64,000 nt of DNA from Diaporthe sp. PMI_573 (taxonomy: Eukaryota > Ascomycota > Sordariomycetes > Diaporthales > Diaporthaceae): contig JAJTUP010000079.1 in the NCBI GenBank assembly GCA_021399435.1, forward strand, positions 62,001-126,000, in the 5' to 3' direction. This document shows positions 22,173 through 33,275 of the stretch, piece after piece (within the stretch, counting starts at the first letter, position 1; every line of letters starts with the position of its first letter). The notes beneath the pieces are model-generated. The model was given only the letters and a program-made list of their open reading frames with translations, searched no databases and had not been told where the DNA came from. Made by a program: the position numbers and the translations under genes.

Positions 22173-23423
22173 CATTGGTCATGAGCATTAGATGGCTCTG
22201 TGGGACGGACTCTCTTATCCGACTAATTATCAGGATCCTCGGCTTCCTTCAAGCAGACGAACACAAGGGAATGATAGCAAAATCCTTTCTCCCTTTAAGT
22301 TTACCTCGAAGAAGCTTTAAGGCATCAGACCTGCTAGCTCTTGCACTCATTCACTCTATCCGTGACCCTACCCCCTGACATTCCCGGACAAAACAAAACG
22401 GGTCCAAGCTTGTCAGAATCGTTGCCAGTAGCAACCTCGGTCAGACTTACCTGTGATTTGTGTGTATAAAATGCATTATGTATGCTCTGGACGGCTCGGA
22501 TGTATCGAGACCAATCTGTAGGGAGAACGCTTTTATAAGGTCTGGAAGACATTTTAGCAACTCGATCTGAGTTCGATAATGTCCTTCGTAGTTCGGACTT
22601 CAGCCTCATGTAAATGTCGCTGCAGAGGTCGATCATATAAGCTTGCCTGCGACAGGTATCTGTGGAGGTGGCTCGTCTTTCACTTAATATATATAAATTG
22701 GCGAGATTTATAACTTGGACGCATATCTGATCAATAAACATATCTGAAAATGATTCCGGTAAGCAAATACTCGAGTTACTGCGCTGAACGGTGGCTGACA
22801 TCTAAATTGATTAGGTTCGATTATAGGCGCAAATATCAACTACGCTACAGCCATGAGCACCTTCATGGCCCTGGATGACAATGAGAATCATCCGCAGCTA
22901 ATGTATCCCAAAGCCCACCGTCTCTCGCCCACCTGAGAACCCCACACTCTAGAGCAACTTCGCCTTTCACCAGAGAAGAGTAACAGGGCTCGGAGTAGCG
23001 TGGTTCGTACTCGGGAATTTGAATTAGACCTTCGAGTCTCAAGTAATCAGGGACATCCCCCATCGCTGGAACGGCAAAAAAAAGATATCTGACCAACTAG
23101 GGTATATTTTCGATGCCAAATTGATTGATTCTGACAATCAATTAGTCGATTTGATGAAGCGTTGATGGTGGGCGGGTAGGTTGAAGTTGGATCAGTCATA
23201 GCTGTAGCCTGTGGCGAGTGGTCGCCAGGCGAGTCGAGTGCCGTGGTACGTAGTGAGTGAATATAGTTAGTCGCAAAAACAAGAAGCCAAGAAATCAAAA
23301 ACCAAGCAAACCAAGTCCTCTCGCCACCCGCAACAAATGAAATCACACCCCCTAATCCCCCTCCCCTTGTAGCGTGAGAGCCCCGGTGGCTCCAAGGAAG
23401 TCCTTAAACGCCGTAGGGGTCTC
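22173..23423. other. Spacer between two transposons
   Basis: No gene with a recognised domain. A 155-codon minus-strand frame (22334-22801) has a helical look (IYMRLKSELRRTL) and could be a severed exon, but nothing confirms it. Confidence 0.35.
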
Positions 23424-25752
23424 TAACGTAGGTGGACAGTCAGCCGGTCAGGACACATGCCCGGTCAGTTTTGCTAACTCTGCCAACTTTTGCCAACCCT
23501 AGCACCCACCTGAGGCCAACATATCAATAAAAATTGGCACCAATTGGTGCCAACTGGTCCCAATTGCTTATTTTTAATCGATTTGGTCAATTTAGAGTGG
23601 TTGGGGTGGCTGCAGTGCCGGTCTGAAGTGGCTGACTTTTGGTGGGAAAATCGCGTTCCCCACCAAAATGGAGCATTTCAACCATGCAGAATCAACCTCA
23701 ATCTACACCAGCCAAATCAACTATTTTGGCGGTCCGACGCGGACCGCTTAAGAATGTACTATTATACACTCTGAATCTGACTGACTAGACTCTTCTGCAT
23801 CTTTCTCACAAGTTCTTGCGTTATGCCCAGTCTCGCCGCAGTTGCCACATCGTCGTTTGCTCGGTCCGCCGCGGTCCGCCTCCTCAGCACCACCAGCCAT
23901 TTCACCAGCCGGCCGCTTCCCCTTTTGTTTTTCTTCAATTATCACCTGAGATTCCTCAATACTAAGTGCCCCTCCAAGCTGGACCCGACTTCTTTTGGCC
24001 CTCCGGCGCTTGGCGAGCCCAATATTAGCCTTCTCAAGGGTACGGACCCGATCATTCAAAAGAGTAATCTGATGCGCCATTGCTTGTGCACCCTTTGTAA
24101 ACTTCTCAATTGCCTGGATAATTGGTGTAGGGGAGCTGCCCTGATGGGCTGAGATCTTGCCCTTGATAAAACTTGATTGCTGGACAGTCTGGTGGGCATT
24201 GGAGGGTGTTTGTGATTCCCATTTCGATGGTGACACAGGGAGGGATTGTACTGGAGTTTGTAGGCGGACATCCAGCTTGGAAATGACAGAATCTGGGTCC
24301 CATGGAGAAATCCCAGCTCCTCTGAACCCAGATCTCATGTTTTCTTCCGTAAAGACCTTGTCGTGGGCTGCCTTAAACGCAATGAAGAACTCGGACTTGG
24401 TGATGTGGTTGATCGAGGCCCGGATGAAGAGGTTGATCTCATCGCCGTATGCACGCTTCAATAGCGAAAATAATGCAACGTCCAATGGCTGGAGTAGATG
24501 AGATGAATGTGGTGGCATGCTAATAGGGATAATGTTGTTTTCCTTGCAGTACTGTTCGAACTCTGCTGATACATGGCTCTCGTGTCCATCCAGGATGAGC
24601 ATCCGGTATTTGCCCATTGTACGCTTAATTGTATGCTTATTAAAGTGCTGAATCCATTCTAGACCAGTCTTGTTATCCGTCCATCCATTTGGAGTAGGCT
24701 TGATTACCCAATCGGCAGGAAAACCCGACTCTGTGGTCCAGTTTGCAAGGTGGTAGGCGCCTTGGACAATGACGAATGGCGGGATACACCAGCCCTTTGC
24801 ATTGATGCATTCAATAGCTGTTGCCCATTCACGGTTTCCAGGCTGTATAGATTTAGCCTTTCCATGCCGATCAGAGCGTGTAACAACCAGGGTTGAGGTT
24901 ATCTGGCCCATCATGAAGCCAGTTTCGTCGAAGTTGTAGAGATCGTCATCTGTGATCCCATACTTGGCCATCATGTTGCGAAGTAGTCGGAACCAGTTTC
25001 CAATGACCTCAGGATCTTCGCAGAGGGCCCTCTGGTAGTCGTAAGGCCGAGAGAATCTTGTTTTCAAGCTTGGTTGTGCATCCACAAAGCGTCGTGCCCA
25101 TCTGGTGCCAACAGGCTTGCCATCACGCGACGCCAGCAGGAGGTTGGCCATATCTTCCACACCAGAAAGCCGCATTGGAAATCCTCGTGCATCTTGCTCA
25201 ATGATGTATTGAACAAGTGTTTGCTCTTCGACTGGCTCCAGTTTATGCTTCTCGACGCGTGATTCTTCGCGACGGGGTCGGTTGTTCATCCTGTCGTTGA
25301 GTGTACTATAAGGGATGTTAAAGATCCGTGCAGCCTGGCGTGCACTTAAGGGTTTCTTTTGATTTTTTTTGGAATTTGTGATTGCTTGAAGGGCTAGAAT
25401 GATCTTGTCTTCTTTTGAGTAGATTGGCATTGTAGATGTTGAATTCTAGCGTGTTGAATATTTAAGTAGGTAGAGTGATGCGAGACTGACGCGAAAAATG
25501 GGAACGCGATCTGCACCAAAAACAAACCCGCCCACCCAAACTTTAAACTTTCAGACTGGCATTGCAACTCCACCACACCTCTAAATTGACCAAATCAATT
25601 AAAAATAAGCAATTGGGACCAGTTGGCACCAATTGGTGCCAATTTTTATTGATATGTTGGCCTCAGGTGGGTGCTAGGGTTGGCAAAAGTTGGCAGAGTT
25701 AGCAAAACTGACCGGGCATGTGTCCTGACCGGCTGACTGTCCACCTACGTTA
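23424..25752 (-). mobile_element. Complete pogo/Fot1-type transposon with long TIRs
   Basis: The element is 23426-25750 (2325 bp), flanked on both sides by TA, the Tc1/mariner-superfamily target duplication. Its inverted repeats span 172 bp (23426-23597 and 25579-25750), begin ACGTAGGTGGACAGTC, and differ by a single transition that I can see (ATCGATTT against ATTGATTT). Inside each repeat lie smaller palindromes such as TTGGCACCAATTGGTGCCAA. One full transposase frame fills the rest. Near-identical TIRs and an open gene indicate a recent insertion. Confidence 0.95.
23748..25430 (-). CDS. pogo/Fot1 transposase with a C-terminal zinc knuckle
   Basis: The frame is 560 aa from ATG. An N-terminal psq-type helix-turn-helix (SARQAARIFNIPYSTLNDRM, about 29-48) is followed by a CENP-B/Tc5-type DNA-binding half (about 65-120). 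The DDE domain has D168 in YNFDETGFMMG, D281 in MLILDGHESH and D317 in HLLQPLDVALF, giving a DD35D spacing as in Fot1. The enzyme cuts and pastes at TA dinucleotides in the nucleus. The tail holds a coiled coil (about 435-460), a basic patch (RRRAKRSR) and a CCHC knuckle, CGNCGETGHNARTC, near residue 535, followed by an acidic end. The frame is intact, so the element is potentially active. Confidence 0.95.
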   Translation of the reverse strand: MPIYSKEDKIILALQAITNSKKNQKKPLSARQAARIFNIPYSTLNDRMNNRPRREESRVEKHKLEPVEEQTLVQYIIEQDARGFPMRLSGVEDMANLLLASRDGKPVGTRWARRFVDAQPSLKTRFSRPYDYQRALCEDPEVIGNWFRLLRNMMAKYGITDDDLYNFDETGFMMGQITSTLVVTRSDRHGKAKSIQPGNREWATAIECINAKGWCIPPFVIVQGAYHLANWTTESGFPADWVIKPTPNGWTDNKTGLEWIQHFNKHTIKRTMGKYRMLILDGHESHVSAEFEQYCKENNIIPISMPPHSSHLLQPLDVALFSLLKRAYGDEINLFIRASINHITKSEFFIAFKAAHDKVFTEENMRSGFRGAGISPWDPDSVISKLDVRLQTPVQSLPVSPSKWESQTPSNAHQTVQQSSFIKGKISAHQGSSPTPIIQAIEKFTKGAQAMAHQITLLNDRVRTLEKANIGLAKRRRAKRSRVQLGGALSIEESQVIIEEKQKGKRPAGEMAGGAEEADRGGPSKRRCGNCGETGHNARTCEKDAEESSQSDSECIIVHS

Positions 25753-26660
25753 TAAGATCCGCCAGGTAGCGGTGCTTCTCAGTGGGTGTGTCCGGGTAGC
25801 GTCGCTCCCGGTCCCCTGGCCAAGGCCATTCGTCAAAGGTGCGTCGTCCTGTTGTCTTTCGGCAGAACACTATGTGTTCGGGGGTTTTCGCCCGGGGTGG
25901 TGATGGGGAGGCGGTCCGCCGCGGACCAACTAAACGACGCTTCCCCTCGACTCTTAATTTCTTGGCACGCTGCTGTTAGCACCCTGCTAGAAATTACGCC
26001 ATTTTACTATGGCACGCACAACTTTGGCCTAACAAGCGGTCAAAAACGCGAAAACTTCGAAACTTGCTTTCGAGATCCGACAACTGCGCAAGCGACGAGA
26101 CGACGCACCTCCTCGCGTGGCCATCACGAACTTGGAGTAGACCTTGCCCCATCTATATCCAACGTTAGGGAAGGCGTGATGGCTTCTTCCCCCCCGCGCA
26201 ACGGCGAGGACTACTACCTCCTCCCCGCTCGACCTTCGAGGCCAACCGGCAACAGCGAGGACTACCACACCTCCCTGCTCGAAACGACACGACGGCGGTC
26301 GCTACACTACCCTGAGAGGTTTCCCCTACGAGGTTTCCCTCTCAGTTTTTGGGAATCCAGGTAGTAATGAAGCTTGGTGGAATGTTATGGACCTACAACC
26401 GGCGGTAGGAAAATAGCGATAGGAACAATGCTTCGAAGCTCCGACGTCTTCAGAGGCTATAAATTCACCCATGACTGCGAGACGTAAGGGAAATGTTATG
26501 ATACTTGGGAGAAAAGTCTTGATCCACGATCAATAGCACTGCATTGTTCTGCCGAATTCAATTATTCTTCATCCTGGGGAACTGATCCGAGTCCCACTAA
26601 TACCGACTCATCGGCTGACTACCATCTGCTAGCCGTCACTGTCGACACCCACAGCCCCAA
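25753..26660. other. Spacer right of the pogo element
   Basis: No supported gene. It carries a GGTCCGC-C-GCGGACC palindrome near 25913-25927. Words like it also occur inside the neighbouring pogo element. Confidence 0.35.
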
Positions 26661-26666
26661 CCACCT

Positions 26667-27209
26667 CTACCTCACAGCCTTCCCACCCTGACCACTGCTG
26701 CCCTCCCACTGATTCCGCTGCTCCTGGCGGCCGCCGGGCATTCCTCCCTGCACCTTGTTCAGGTTCTCGGCAGGGTTGTTCTTGGCAAAGGGCCCAGCTG
26801 AGTTGTTGTCGACCTCTTTCTCGGCGATTTTGCCTGGCTGCCCGACCATGTAGAACAGTGGGATGCTGACTGCGAGGAGCATACCGAGGATGGTCTTGTT
26901 GCGCAGGCTCCTGTTTGCTGGTTGGTCAGTATATTATGTCTTCACCAATATCGGGGCACAAGAAAATAATAGCTGGAGAGTTCAGGGATGAGTGACGTAC
27001 GCGTTCTGCTGTGCGCGCGCCACGGGATCTGGGGGCTCTTGTCCGCCTGGGCCACCGAGGTCGTCATTCTCGCCCTCGCCTTTGGCGGCGTAGTGACGGG
27101 TTTGGAAGAGGGTTGCGGGTCGTGCAACTTGGGCTTGGGCTCGGTAGGCGGTGGACAGGCTTGGGCGCGAAGCCAAGGAGGCGAGTCTGAGAGCGCGTGC
27201 GGAGGACAT
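26667..27209 (-). CDS. Small mitochondrial single-span membrane protein
   Basis: Exons 27209-27001 and 26910-26667 flank a 90-bp intron (26911-27000; GTACGT donor, TACTGACC branch, ACAG acceptor) and give 150 aa. The N-terminus MSSARALRLASLASRPSL is an amphipathic, Arg/Ser-rich mitochondrial presequence, with a probable processing region near RHYAAKGEGE. The spliced protein then has a single membrane helix (TILGMLLAVSIPLFYMVG) and a glycine/glutamine-rich soluble tail. It is probably an inner-membrane protein. I recognise the type (small fungal mitochondrial proteins with this layout) but not a specific function. It is the first gene of the transposon-free island. Confidence 0.8.
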
Positions 27210-27254
27210 CTTGAGCGCTGTTGAGTTACTGCTGCTGCAAGTCTGAGATCTCAA

Positions 27255-28460
27255 ATATTATTGTGTTTGTAAACAGGTCAGGTTGATTGGGATGGATTGA
27301 TTTCAGGACCGGGGGAAAGTGCACATGTGAGTGGTCTTGTGAAGAGGAGCTCGACCTGAAGATATGTGAATGAGGAGGAGAGTGAAAAAGATGGGATCGA
27401 CAGGCCCGTATGCTCATCTGTTGACGTTGTTATTGAGTGATCGATTCCCTGCATCAGAGTCGCCCTATGGACGTTGACATGACGTGACTGTTATGGCATT
27501 TCCATCCAATTTGCATATTGCCACTTCCTTCCAGTCTGCAAACACCGCAGAAGCTAGAGGTCAATTCCGGCCCAGCCAGTCTCAGGAGCTCCCCTAAAGA
27601 AGTTATGGGGAATTTTGAAGCTGGAAGCTGGGCTTAAGCTGGTGTCATTGTTTTGTTCCCTGACCATTTTATCAGCATCTTGCTCCACCAAATCGCTGCC
27701 GTCATCTCGCATCATGATCATTCAGGAGACTTGAACAGACTCAGATGTCTCTCATGCGGTAATATCACAGTTTTGAAGACGGACATAAGATCACGAAATT
27801 TCAAATCGAATCCTGTCGCGATGATGGTTGACGTCGGACCGCCCCAGGCGCAATCACAAACCGTAGATACTCACGCAATAACCGGAGCCGACAGAACCCC
27901 ACACCGGGTCGGAGCCGGGCCCGCCAGATCCGTACGGGGGAACCGGAATGCCGACCGTTGGCTCCCCAAACCGCAGAGTCACTTTATATCGCCTGCAGTG
28001 GTATGTGGTTAGCCACTGTGACAATGTAACCACCCGCAAACTTTACTTGAGTGCCCAGGGTAGCGAGGCTTATCTCCAATGTGTAGCACGGCCATAATGC
28101 AGCTTGGGCCCAAGACTCCGGTACGCTTGCTTTTCAATGTGCCTCCAAGAGCAACTAGATATGCTACTACTGTGCCATGGACCACGATTGCAACCTCGAT
28201 TAGGCCCCTAAAGAATTGAGGAGTGCGGCGCAGAAACCACGTGAGCGTCCGATCGAGAGAAGCCGCGGGTTCCGAGCCCCCTGGCCCTTGGGATGAGTGA
28301 ACTCTGCCACACATGGGACGGTTGACGTTGACGACTGCAACCCTCCATCTTTCGGCATTTTCAAATCGAAACATCCGGGCCAGCGGGACATGTGTGCCCA
28401 ACTGGCGTTTTGGAAACCATCACCATGACACCGTAAACTTATCCCGCTCAAGCTGAAGCA
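27255..28460. other. Intergenic region upstream of the dehydrogenase gene
   Basis: No gene seen on either strand. It presumably holds divergent promoters for the mitochondrial protein gene (leftward) and the 3-beta-HSD-like gene (rightward). Confidence 0.5.
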
Positions 28461-28462
28461 TA

Positions 28463-30082
28463 ATGGCCAACTATGTACAAACCCTCCCTGGACTCGTGGC
28501 AACAGCCACTTGCATCCTGCTGGGCCTGTCGCTGGTGTACCTCATCAACCTCAACCGGCTCCTCAGCATCACCCCTGACCAGGTGAAGAAGCTGGCTGGT
28601 GACAGGTGGACAGACGAGCAGGTAAAGAAGACCTACGAGCGTCTGCGCCAAGACCAGATCACCACCGCATCATACGCATCGCAGCTCCCACCAAAGCTGA
28701 ACAGGCGCTACATCGTCACGGGCGGCTCGGGCCTGGTCGGCGGGTTCATCGTGCTGCAGCTCCTCGAGCGAGGCCAGCCGCCCGGCACGATCCGCATCGT
28801 CGACTTCCAGCAGCCGCACAGGCGGGACCAGCTCGACCACCCTCTCTTCGACAAGGTGGACTTCCAAAAGACGGACATCTCATCCGCGGAATCCACCGAC
28901 GCCGCCTTCAGCCGCCCCTGGGACGACCCGGCCGTGGCTAAGCTGCCCCTGACCGTCTTCCACACGGCGGCGGTCATCATCCCCTCCGCGAGGTCACTGC
29001 TAGTTAACGGGTTCTGCGAGGCCGTCAACGTCAGCGGCACCGAGAACGTACTCGCGGCAGCCCGGCGCGCCGGGGCGGATGTGTTTGTGAGCACCTCGAG
29101 CGCGTCCATCAGCATCCGGCCTATCGAGCTGTGGGTGAAGCCGTGGCAGTGGAATACCTGCCCGCGCGGCTACTGCCAGGTCCTGGAGGAGTCTGACTTC
29201 TTCCGGCCGCTTCGGAGTCACGAGGAGTTCTTTGGGAACTATCCCGCCTCCAAGGCCAGGGCGGAGAGGATCGTGTGTGGCGCGAACTGCAGGGAGTTGA
29301 GGACGGGCTGCATCCGTCCGGCTAATGGCGTATATGGCCACCCGACTGATAATACCGTCGGTGGGCCGCTGAACAGCCAGGTCACCCCGACGTAAGTGAC
29401 CCGTTTGCTCCATGGTGGGATGCAGCCACGATAGCTTCAGTCTTGGCTGACAACGGTCCCCAGCTGGGCCAACCACGTTGTCCAGAGTTTTGTACATGGC
29501 GTCAACTGCGCAATAGGACATCTGCAGTTTGAGTCCATCCTTGCTGAGAAGGGCTCTCACTCGTCGCCCCAGTCGGGCCGTCCATATTGCATCACGGACC
29601 CAAACCCGCCCATCTACTACGGCGACCTGTACGGCCTACTGTCCAAGCTGGCGACGACCCCATTCAGGATGATTTCCCTCCCGCCGATGCCGTTCGTGCT
29701 AGTCTCGTACCTGGTCGAGTTCTACACACTGCTGCCGTTTCATCTCCCAAGCAGCCTGGCCAGGTTTGTCCCCCCGCTGTCCGGGGACATCAAGCACCTG
29801 CAGCCGGGGCTGTTCTCCATCTGCACCCACCTGGTTGCAGACAACGCAGACGCGGAGAGGGCCGTGAAGGATGGCGGGCTGGGCTACCGGGGCGTGCTGA
29901 CGACGCTCGAGGGCATGTGTCAGGAGCCACAAAGCAGGAGTGCTCACGTTTCACTCACTGCTCCTCTTACTCCTTCATCCCGGCCTCGGGAGTGGCGCCC
30001 GGGATTCCCACTTGGCCCCGGCCGGATATCGTGGGCCTACCAGGCGACCTGTCCTCTCTTTGCTTCCGTTGTTTCCATCTGA
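28463..30082 (+). CDS. NAD(P)-dependent 3-beta-HSD / sterol-4-carboxylate dehydrogenase-like protein
   Basis: Exon 1 is 28463-29391, the intron 29392-29463 (72 bp; GTAAGT, GGCTGAC branch, CCAG), exon 2 29464-30082: 515 aa. An N-terminal membrane anchor (ATCILLGLSLVYLINL, about 14-30) precedes a Rossmann domain of the extended SDR / 3-beta-HSD family with the nucleotide loop TGGSGLVGG (86-94), STSSASI, and the catalytic tyrosine-lysine pair in NYPASKARAE. A second hydrophobic segment (PFVLVSYLVEFYTLLPF) lies near the C-terminus, as in Erg26-like enzymes that oxidise and decarboxylate sterol intermediates at the endoplasmic reticulum. The last 40 residues after GYRGVLTTLEGMCQE look unconserved, so the true end may be nearer 29935 or follow another intron. 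The substrate need not be a sterol. Confidence 0.85.
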
Positions 30083-30812
30083 ATGTGTTCCAAGCAATAA
30101 GCAATATGGAAGTTTACAATCGAAGGCCGGGCCAAGGTCTGGTCATGCAGCTCGACGAGCAGACAAGAAGCCAAGCTGGAGCAAGTTGGGACAAATCTGC
30201 TCAAAGGAGGATTCTTTCTCAATCTCCGTGTTGTGACGAGTCGCGCACGAGCCTGACGAGAGCTCCGGAAACTTGCTCAAATCACCTCGGCGCACTGCTG
30301 CAGAGGTGCTCCCATAGTGGGTCTTGGCGGACCGCCGGTTGCCACCAACGACCAGCTCCGGATTTGTACTCCTCTTGCCATCTCGTAAGAAGCTTGCCGG
30401 AGGACACAGGGAAACATGCTCAGATTGGGATTTGTCCAAACATTGGCGCCGTGATCCCGGCGTCTTGGCCGCCGGTGGACCACCATCTGGATCCGAACTG
30501 TCGGGAAGGGGGTCCGTTTCGAATAATGCGTTTGCCCCCCATATAACCATTTCTAATCCATCCTTTTTTATGTTCCTGTACCACATCCCCCTTCTGGCGT
30601 GTGTGTCATGTAGTGTCTGTGTCCTTCACCATTGCAGATCCCGCCGCGAAGTCCACTGAGCATCGGCAACGTTGCTTCAGCCTCTGTCCACCCCAAAGAG
30701 AAGTGTTTCTCATCACAAGATCCGTGGACACAGCTGGACACTCAACCAGTCAGCCAGCCAGCCAGGAACGCCTCCGGGAGGCTAGACGGACGGAGACAGA
30801 CTCATATCCAAG
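30083..30812. other. Intergenic region before the ferric reductase gene
   Basis: Long overlapping frames on both strands are non-coding by composition. The last 200 bases are the likely promoter and leader of the ferric reductase gene. Confidence 0.5.
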
Positions 30813-32849
30813 ATGGACGCCTCACAACATTTAATCGCCGCCAGGGTGCATATCCAGAACTTCTCCGACACCGACGGCTCAGTACTTGAGCCTCACTGGG
30901 GCTATGCAGACCGGATTCTGCCCTGCACAACAGATGCCGGTTCATGCGCCTACCTCGACCTCGTCTACCACTCACACGATGTTTCCATGCTATACTCTGG
31001 CATCTTCTGGGCCGCAATCGCCGGTATATTATTATTATGGGGCCTCGGCCGACGCATCTTCCCATCACGAACAGCAGACGATGCCATCACCTCCGGCGCA
31101 AAGGCAGAATCGCAAGGAACCGGGGCCATCGGCGGCCTCGAGAAGCTGAAGCGCTCCGTGTCGAGTTTCCGCCGGAGGTACCTCCTCCCGGACTTTGCGC
31201 CCCGCATCCTCGGGCACGTCACCCGCCTGCAGGTGCTGGTCCTCTTCACCCTCGCGGGCTACCTGACCATCTTCTCCTTCGTCGGCATGGCGTACCAGAC
31301 ATGGATAACGCCCGTAAAGTCCTCCCCCGGCGTCTACAACACGCGCACGACCCTGGGCCCCTTCTCGGACCGCATCGGCATCCTGGCGTACGCCCTCACG
31401 CCGCTCTCGGTCCTGCTGGCCAGCCGCGAGTCGCTGCTCAGCGTCATCAAGGGAATCCCCTACCAGAGCTTCATGTTCCTGCACCGCTGGGTCGGCTACA
31501 TCATCCTGATCCAGTCCACCGTGCACACCATCTGCTGGATCGTCGTCGAGGCGGCGCTGTACCAGCCGCAGCCGGCCGTGTGGACCGAGTTTGCCGCGCA
31601 GCTGTACATTCAGTGGGGGTTCGTCGCCCTGGGCCTGCTCATCCTGATGTGGGTCTTTGCCACGCCGTGGGGGATCCGCCTGACGGGCTATGAGTTCTTC
31701 CGCAAGGCCCACTACGTCCTGGCCATGGTATACATCGGCGCCATCATCGGCCACTGGATGCAGCTGCAGTGCTTCCTGATCCCGGGCATCCTCATCTGGT
31801 TCTTCGACCGCGTCGGCAGGGTCGTCCGCACGGGGCTGCTGCACTACCGCTGGGTGCCAGCCAAGAACAAGTGGGGGTTCGAGTCCGCAAAGGCGAGGAT
31901 CACGCGGTTCGAGGACAGCGACAGCGGCGACGTCGTCCGGCTGGACTTTGACCACGTCCAGCAGCCGTGGCAGGTCGGCCAGCACTTCTACCTGCGCTTC
32001 ACCGAGTCCTCGGTCTGGCAGTCCCACCCGATGACGCCGCTCAGCCTGCCCCTGCCCGACGAGACCGGGGCCGTGAGACACTCGTACGTGATCCGTGCCA
32101 AGAAGGGCGAGACCAAGAAGCTGGCCGACATCGCGGCCAAGAAGCTCGCAACACTACCCGAGGGGCCAGCGACAACAACAACAGCAACAGAGCCGACCAC
32201 ATCCGTCGTGCTAACAGGTCCTTACGGCGTCGACATGATCTCCAGCGTGACGCCCGAGACGAACGTCCTCTGCGTGGCCGGCGGCACGGGAATCACCTTC
32301 GTGCTCCCCGTGCTGCTGAAGCTGGTGCGCGAGAAGCCGGTGGCGGGCCGCAAGGTCGAGCTCGTGTGGGCGGTGAGGCGCGACGCCGACGCGAAGTGGG
32401 TCTCCGAGGAGCTCGAGCACATCAAGGAGGCCGGCTGCTCGCACAGCCTGGACGTCAACGTCAACGTGACGCGCGAGAAGGAGCACCACCCCTCCGTGCG
32501 CAGGGGCGCCGGCGGCGCCGGCGAGGGGGCCAAGAAGGCCGGCGAGCCGCAGGAGAAGGTCGAGTCGTCTGCTTCCTCTGCGACTGGGGGGTGTGACTGT
32601 AATGACGTGACGCATCACCATCCTGACAACACTGAGATACCCGAGGCCAGACGGCCTCACCTGGATGAGATTGTCAGGAAGTTTGTTGGGTCCGTGGCCC
32701 GTGGGTCGACGACCGTGTACGCGAGCGGGCCCGGCGGCATGATTGGGGACCTGAGGAAGGTGGTTGCGAGCTGCAACGCATCAGGCACCGTGTGGAAGGG
32801 CGATGCCAGGGGGGATGTGAGGCCCATATGCGATGATCGGTTAGAGTAG
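30813..32849 (+). CDS. Ferric reductase-like transmembrane flavocytochrome
   Basis: A single-exon gene of 678 aa from the ATG at 30813. The extracellular N-terminus (about 1-45) leads into several membrane spans. The heme-binding histidines of the FRE/NOX fold are visible as two pairs 14 residues apart: H224/H238 in LHRWVGYIILIQSTVHTIC, and H300/H314 in KAHYVLAMVYIGAIIGHW. The cytosolic part has the FAD-binding HPMTPLSLP, and NADPH-binding GPYGVD and CVAGGTGITFVLPVL. A low-complexity, Ala/Gly-rich insertion sits before the last strand. The enzyme moves electrons from NADPH across the plasma membrane to reduce ferric or cupric chelates before uptake. The gene is very GC-rich, which produces several long antisense frames that are not genes. 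Confidence 0.92.
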   Translation: MDASQHLIAARVHIQNFSDTDGSVLEPHWGYADRILPCTTDAGSCAYLDLVYHSHDVSMLYSGIFWAAIAGILLLWGLGRRIFPSRTADDAITSGAKAESQGTGAIGGLEKLKRSVSSFRRRYLLPDFAPRILGHVTRLQVLVLFTLAGYLTIFSFVGMAYQTWITPVKSSPGVYNTRTTLGPFSDRIGILAYALTPLSVLLASRESLLSVIKGIPYQSFMFLHRWVGYIILIQSTVHTICWIVVEAALYQPQPAVWTEFAAQLYIQWGFVALGLLILMWVFATPWGIRLTGYEFFRKAHYVLAMVYIGAIIGHWMQLQCFLIPGILIWFFDRVGRVVRTGLLHYRWVPAKNKWGFESAKARITRFEDSDSGDVVRLDFDHVQQPWQVGQHFYLRFTESSVWQSHPMTPLSLPLPDETGAVRHSYVIRAKKGETKKLADIAAKKLATLPEGPATTTTATEPTTSVVLTGPYGVDMISSVTPETNVLCVAGGTGITFVLPVLLKLVREKPVAGRKVELVWAVRRDADAKWVSEELEHIKEAGCSHSLDVNVNVTREKEHHPSVRRGAGGAGEGAKKAGEPQEKVESSASSATGGCDCNDVTHHHPDNTEIPEARRPHLDEIVRKFVGSVARGSTTVYASGPGGMIGDLRKVVASCNASGTVWKGDARGDVRPICDDRLE

Positions 32850-33275
32850 ATAGATCATCGAGTCAAACCAGTCAAATACAAAATAAAAAAAATGTTAATA
32901 TTGTCCAAGCATCCCTGGGTGTGGTGACCATCTATCTACCTTCCAACCCCGCCGCCCTCTTATCCGCGTCGATTTGACGGACCCGGAATATCGGGACGTT
33001 CACGGTATCCTGGCCCAATGAGTGACAACTTTGCTGTTACACTAACAGTAAGCTGCACATGCCCGTATGCAACTATCGCCTTGTGCAGTGAATGGCTCGA
33101 TTGGGATTGGCTCGGTGGTACACGCTACTCGAATCCTTCACACACTATGTCAGTAGCGATGTCGACAGCTACATGAAGAGAAATGAATGGAATGGAGAGA
33201 GCGCCTGCCAGTAGACATCTGTAGATCCTCGTTGTTTCTTTCTATTTTGCTCTTGGAGCTGCGTTTATTACGAAC
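32850..33275. other. Tyrosinase promoter region
   Basis: Intergenic, no gene. Contains the 3' end of the ferric reductase transcript and the leader of the tyrosinase gene. Confidence 0.5.

Noticed and set aside
25905..25930. GGTCCGC/GCGGACC palindrome as a transposon end
   Set aside because: Similar words occur inside the pogo element too, but no matching partner with a target duplication was found.
29000..29560. 186-codon minus-strand frame
   Set aside because: Crosses the intron of the dehydrogenase gene on the opposite strand and has no domain.
31065..32081. 338-codon minus-strand frame over the ferric reductase gene
   Set aside because: Mirror of a GC-rich coding region; composition is Asp/Val/Gln-rich with no domain, and the plus strand carries all heme, FAD and NAD motifs.
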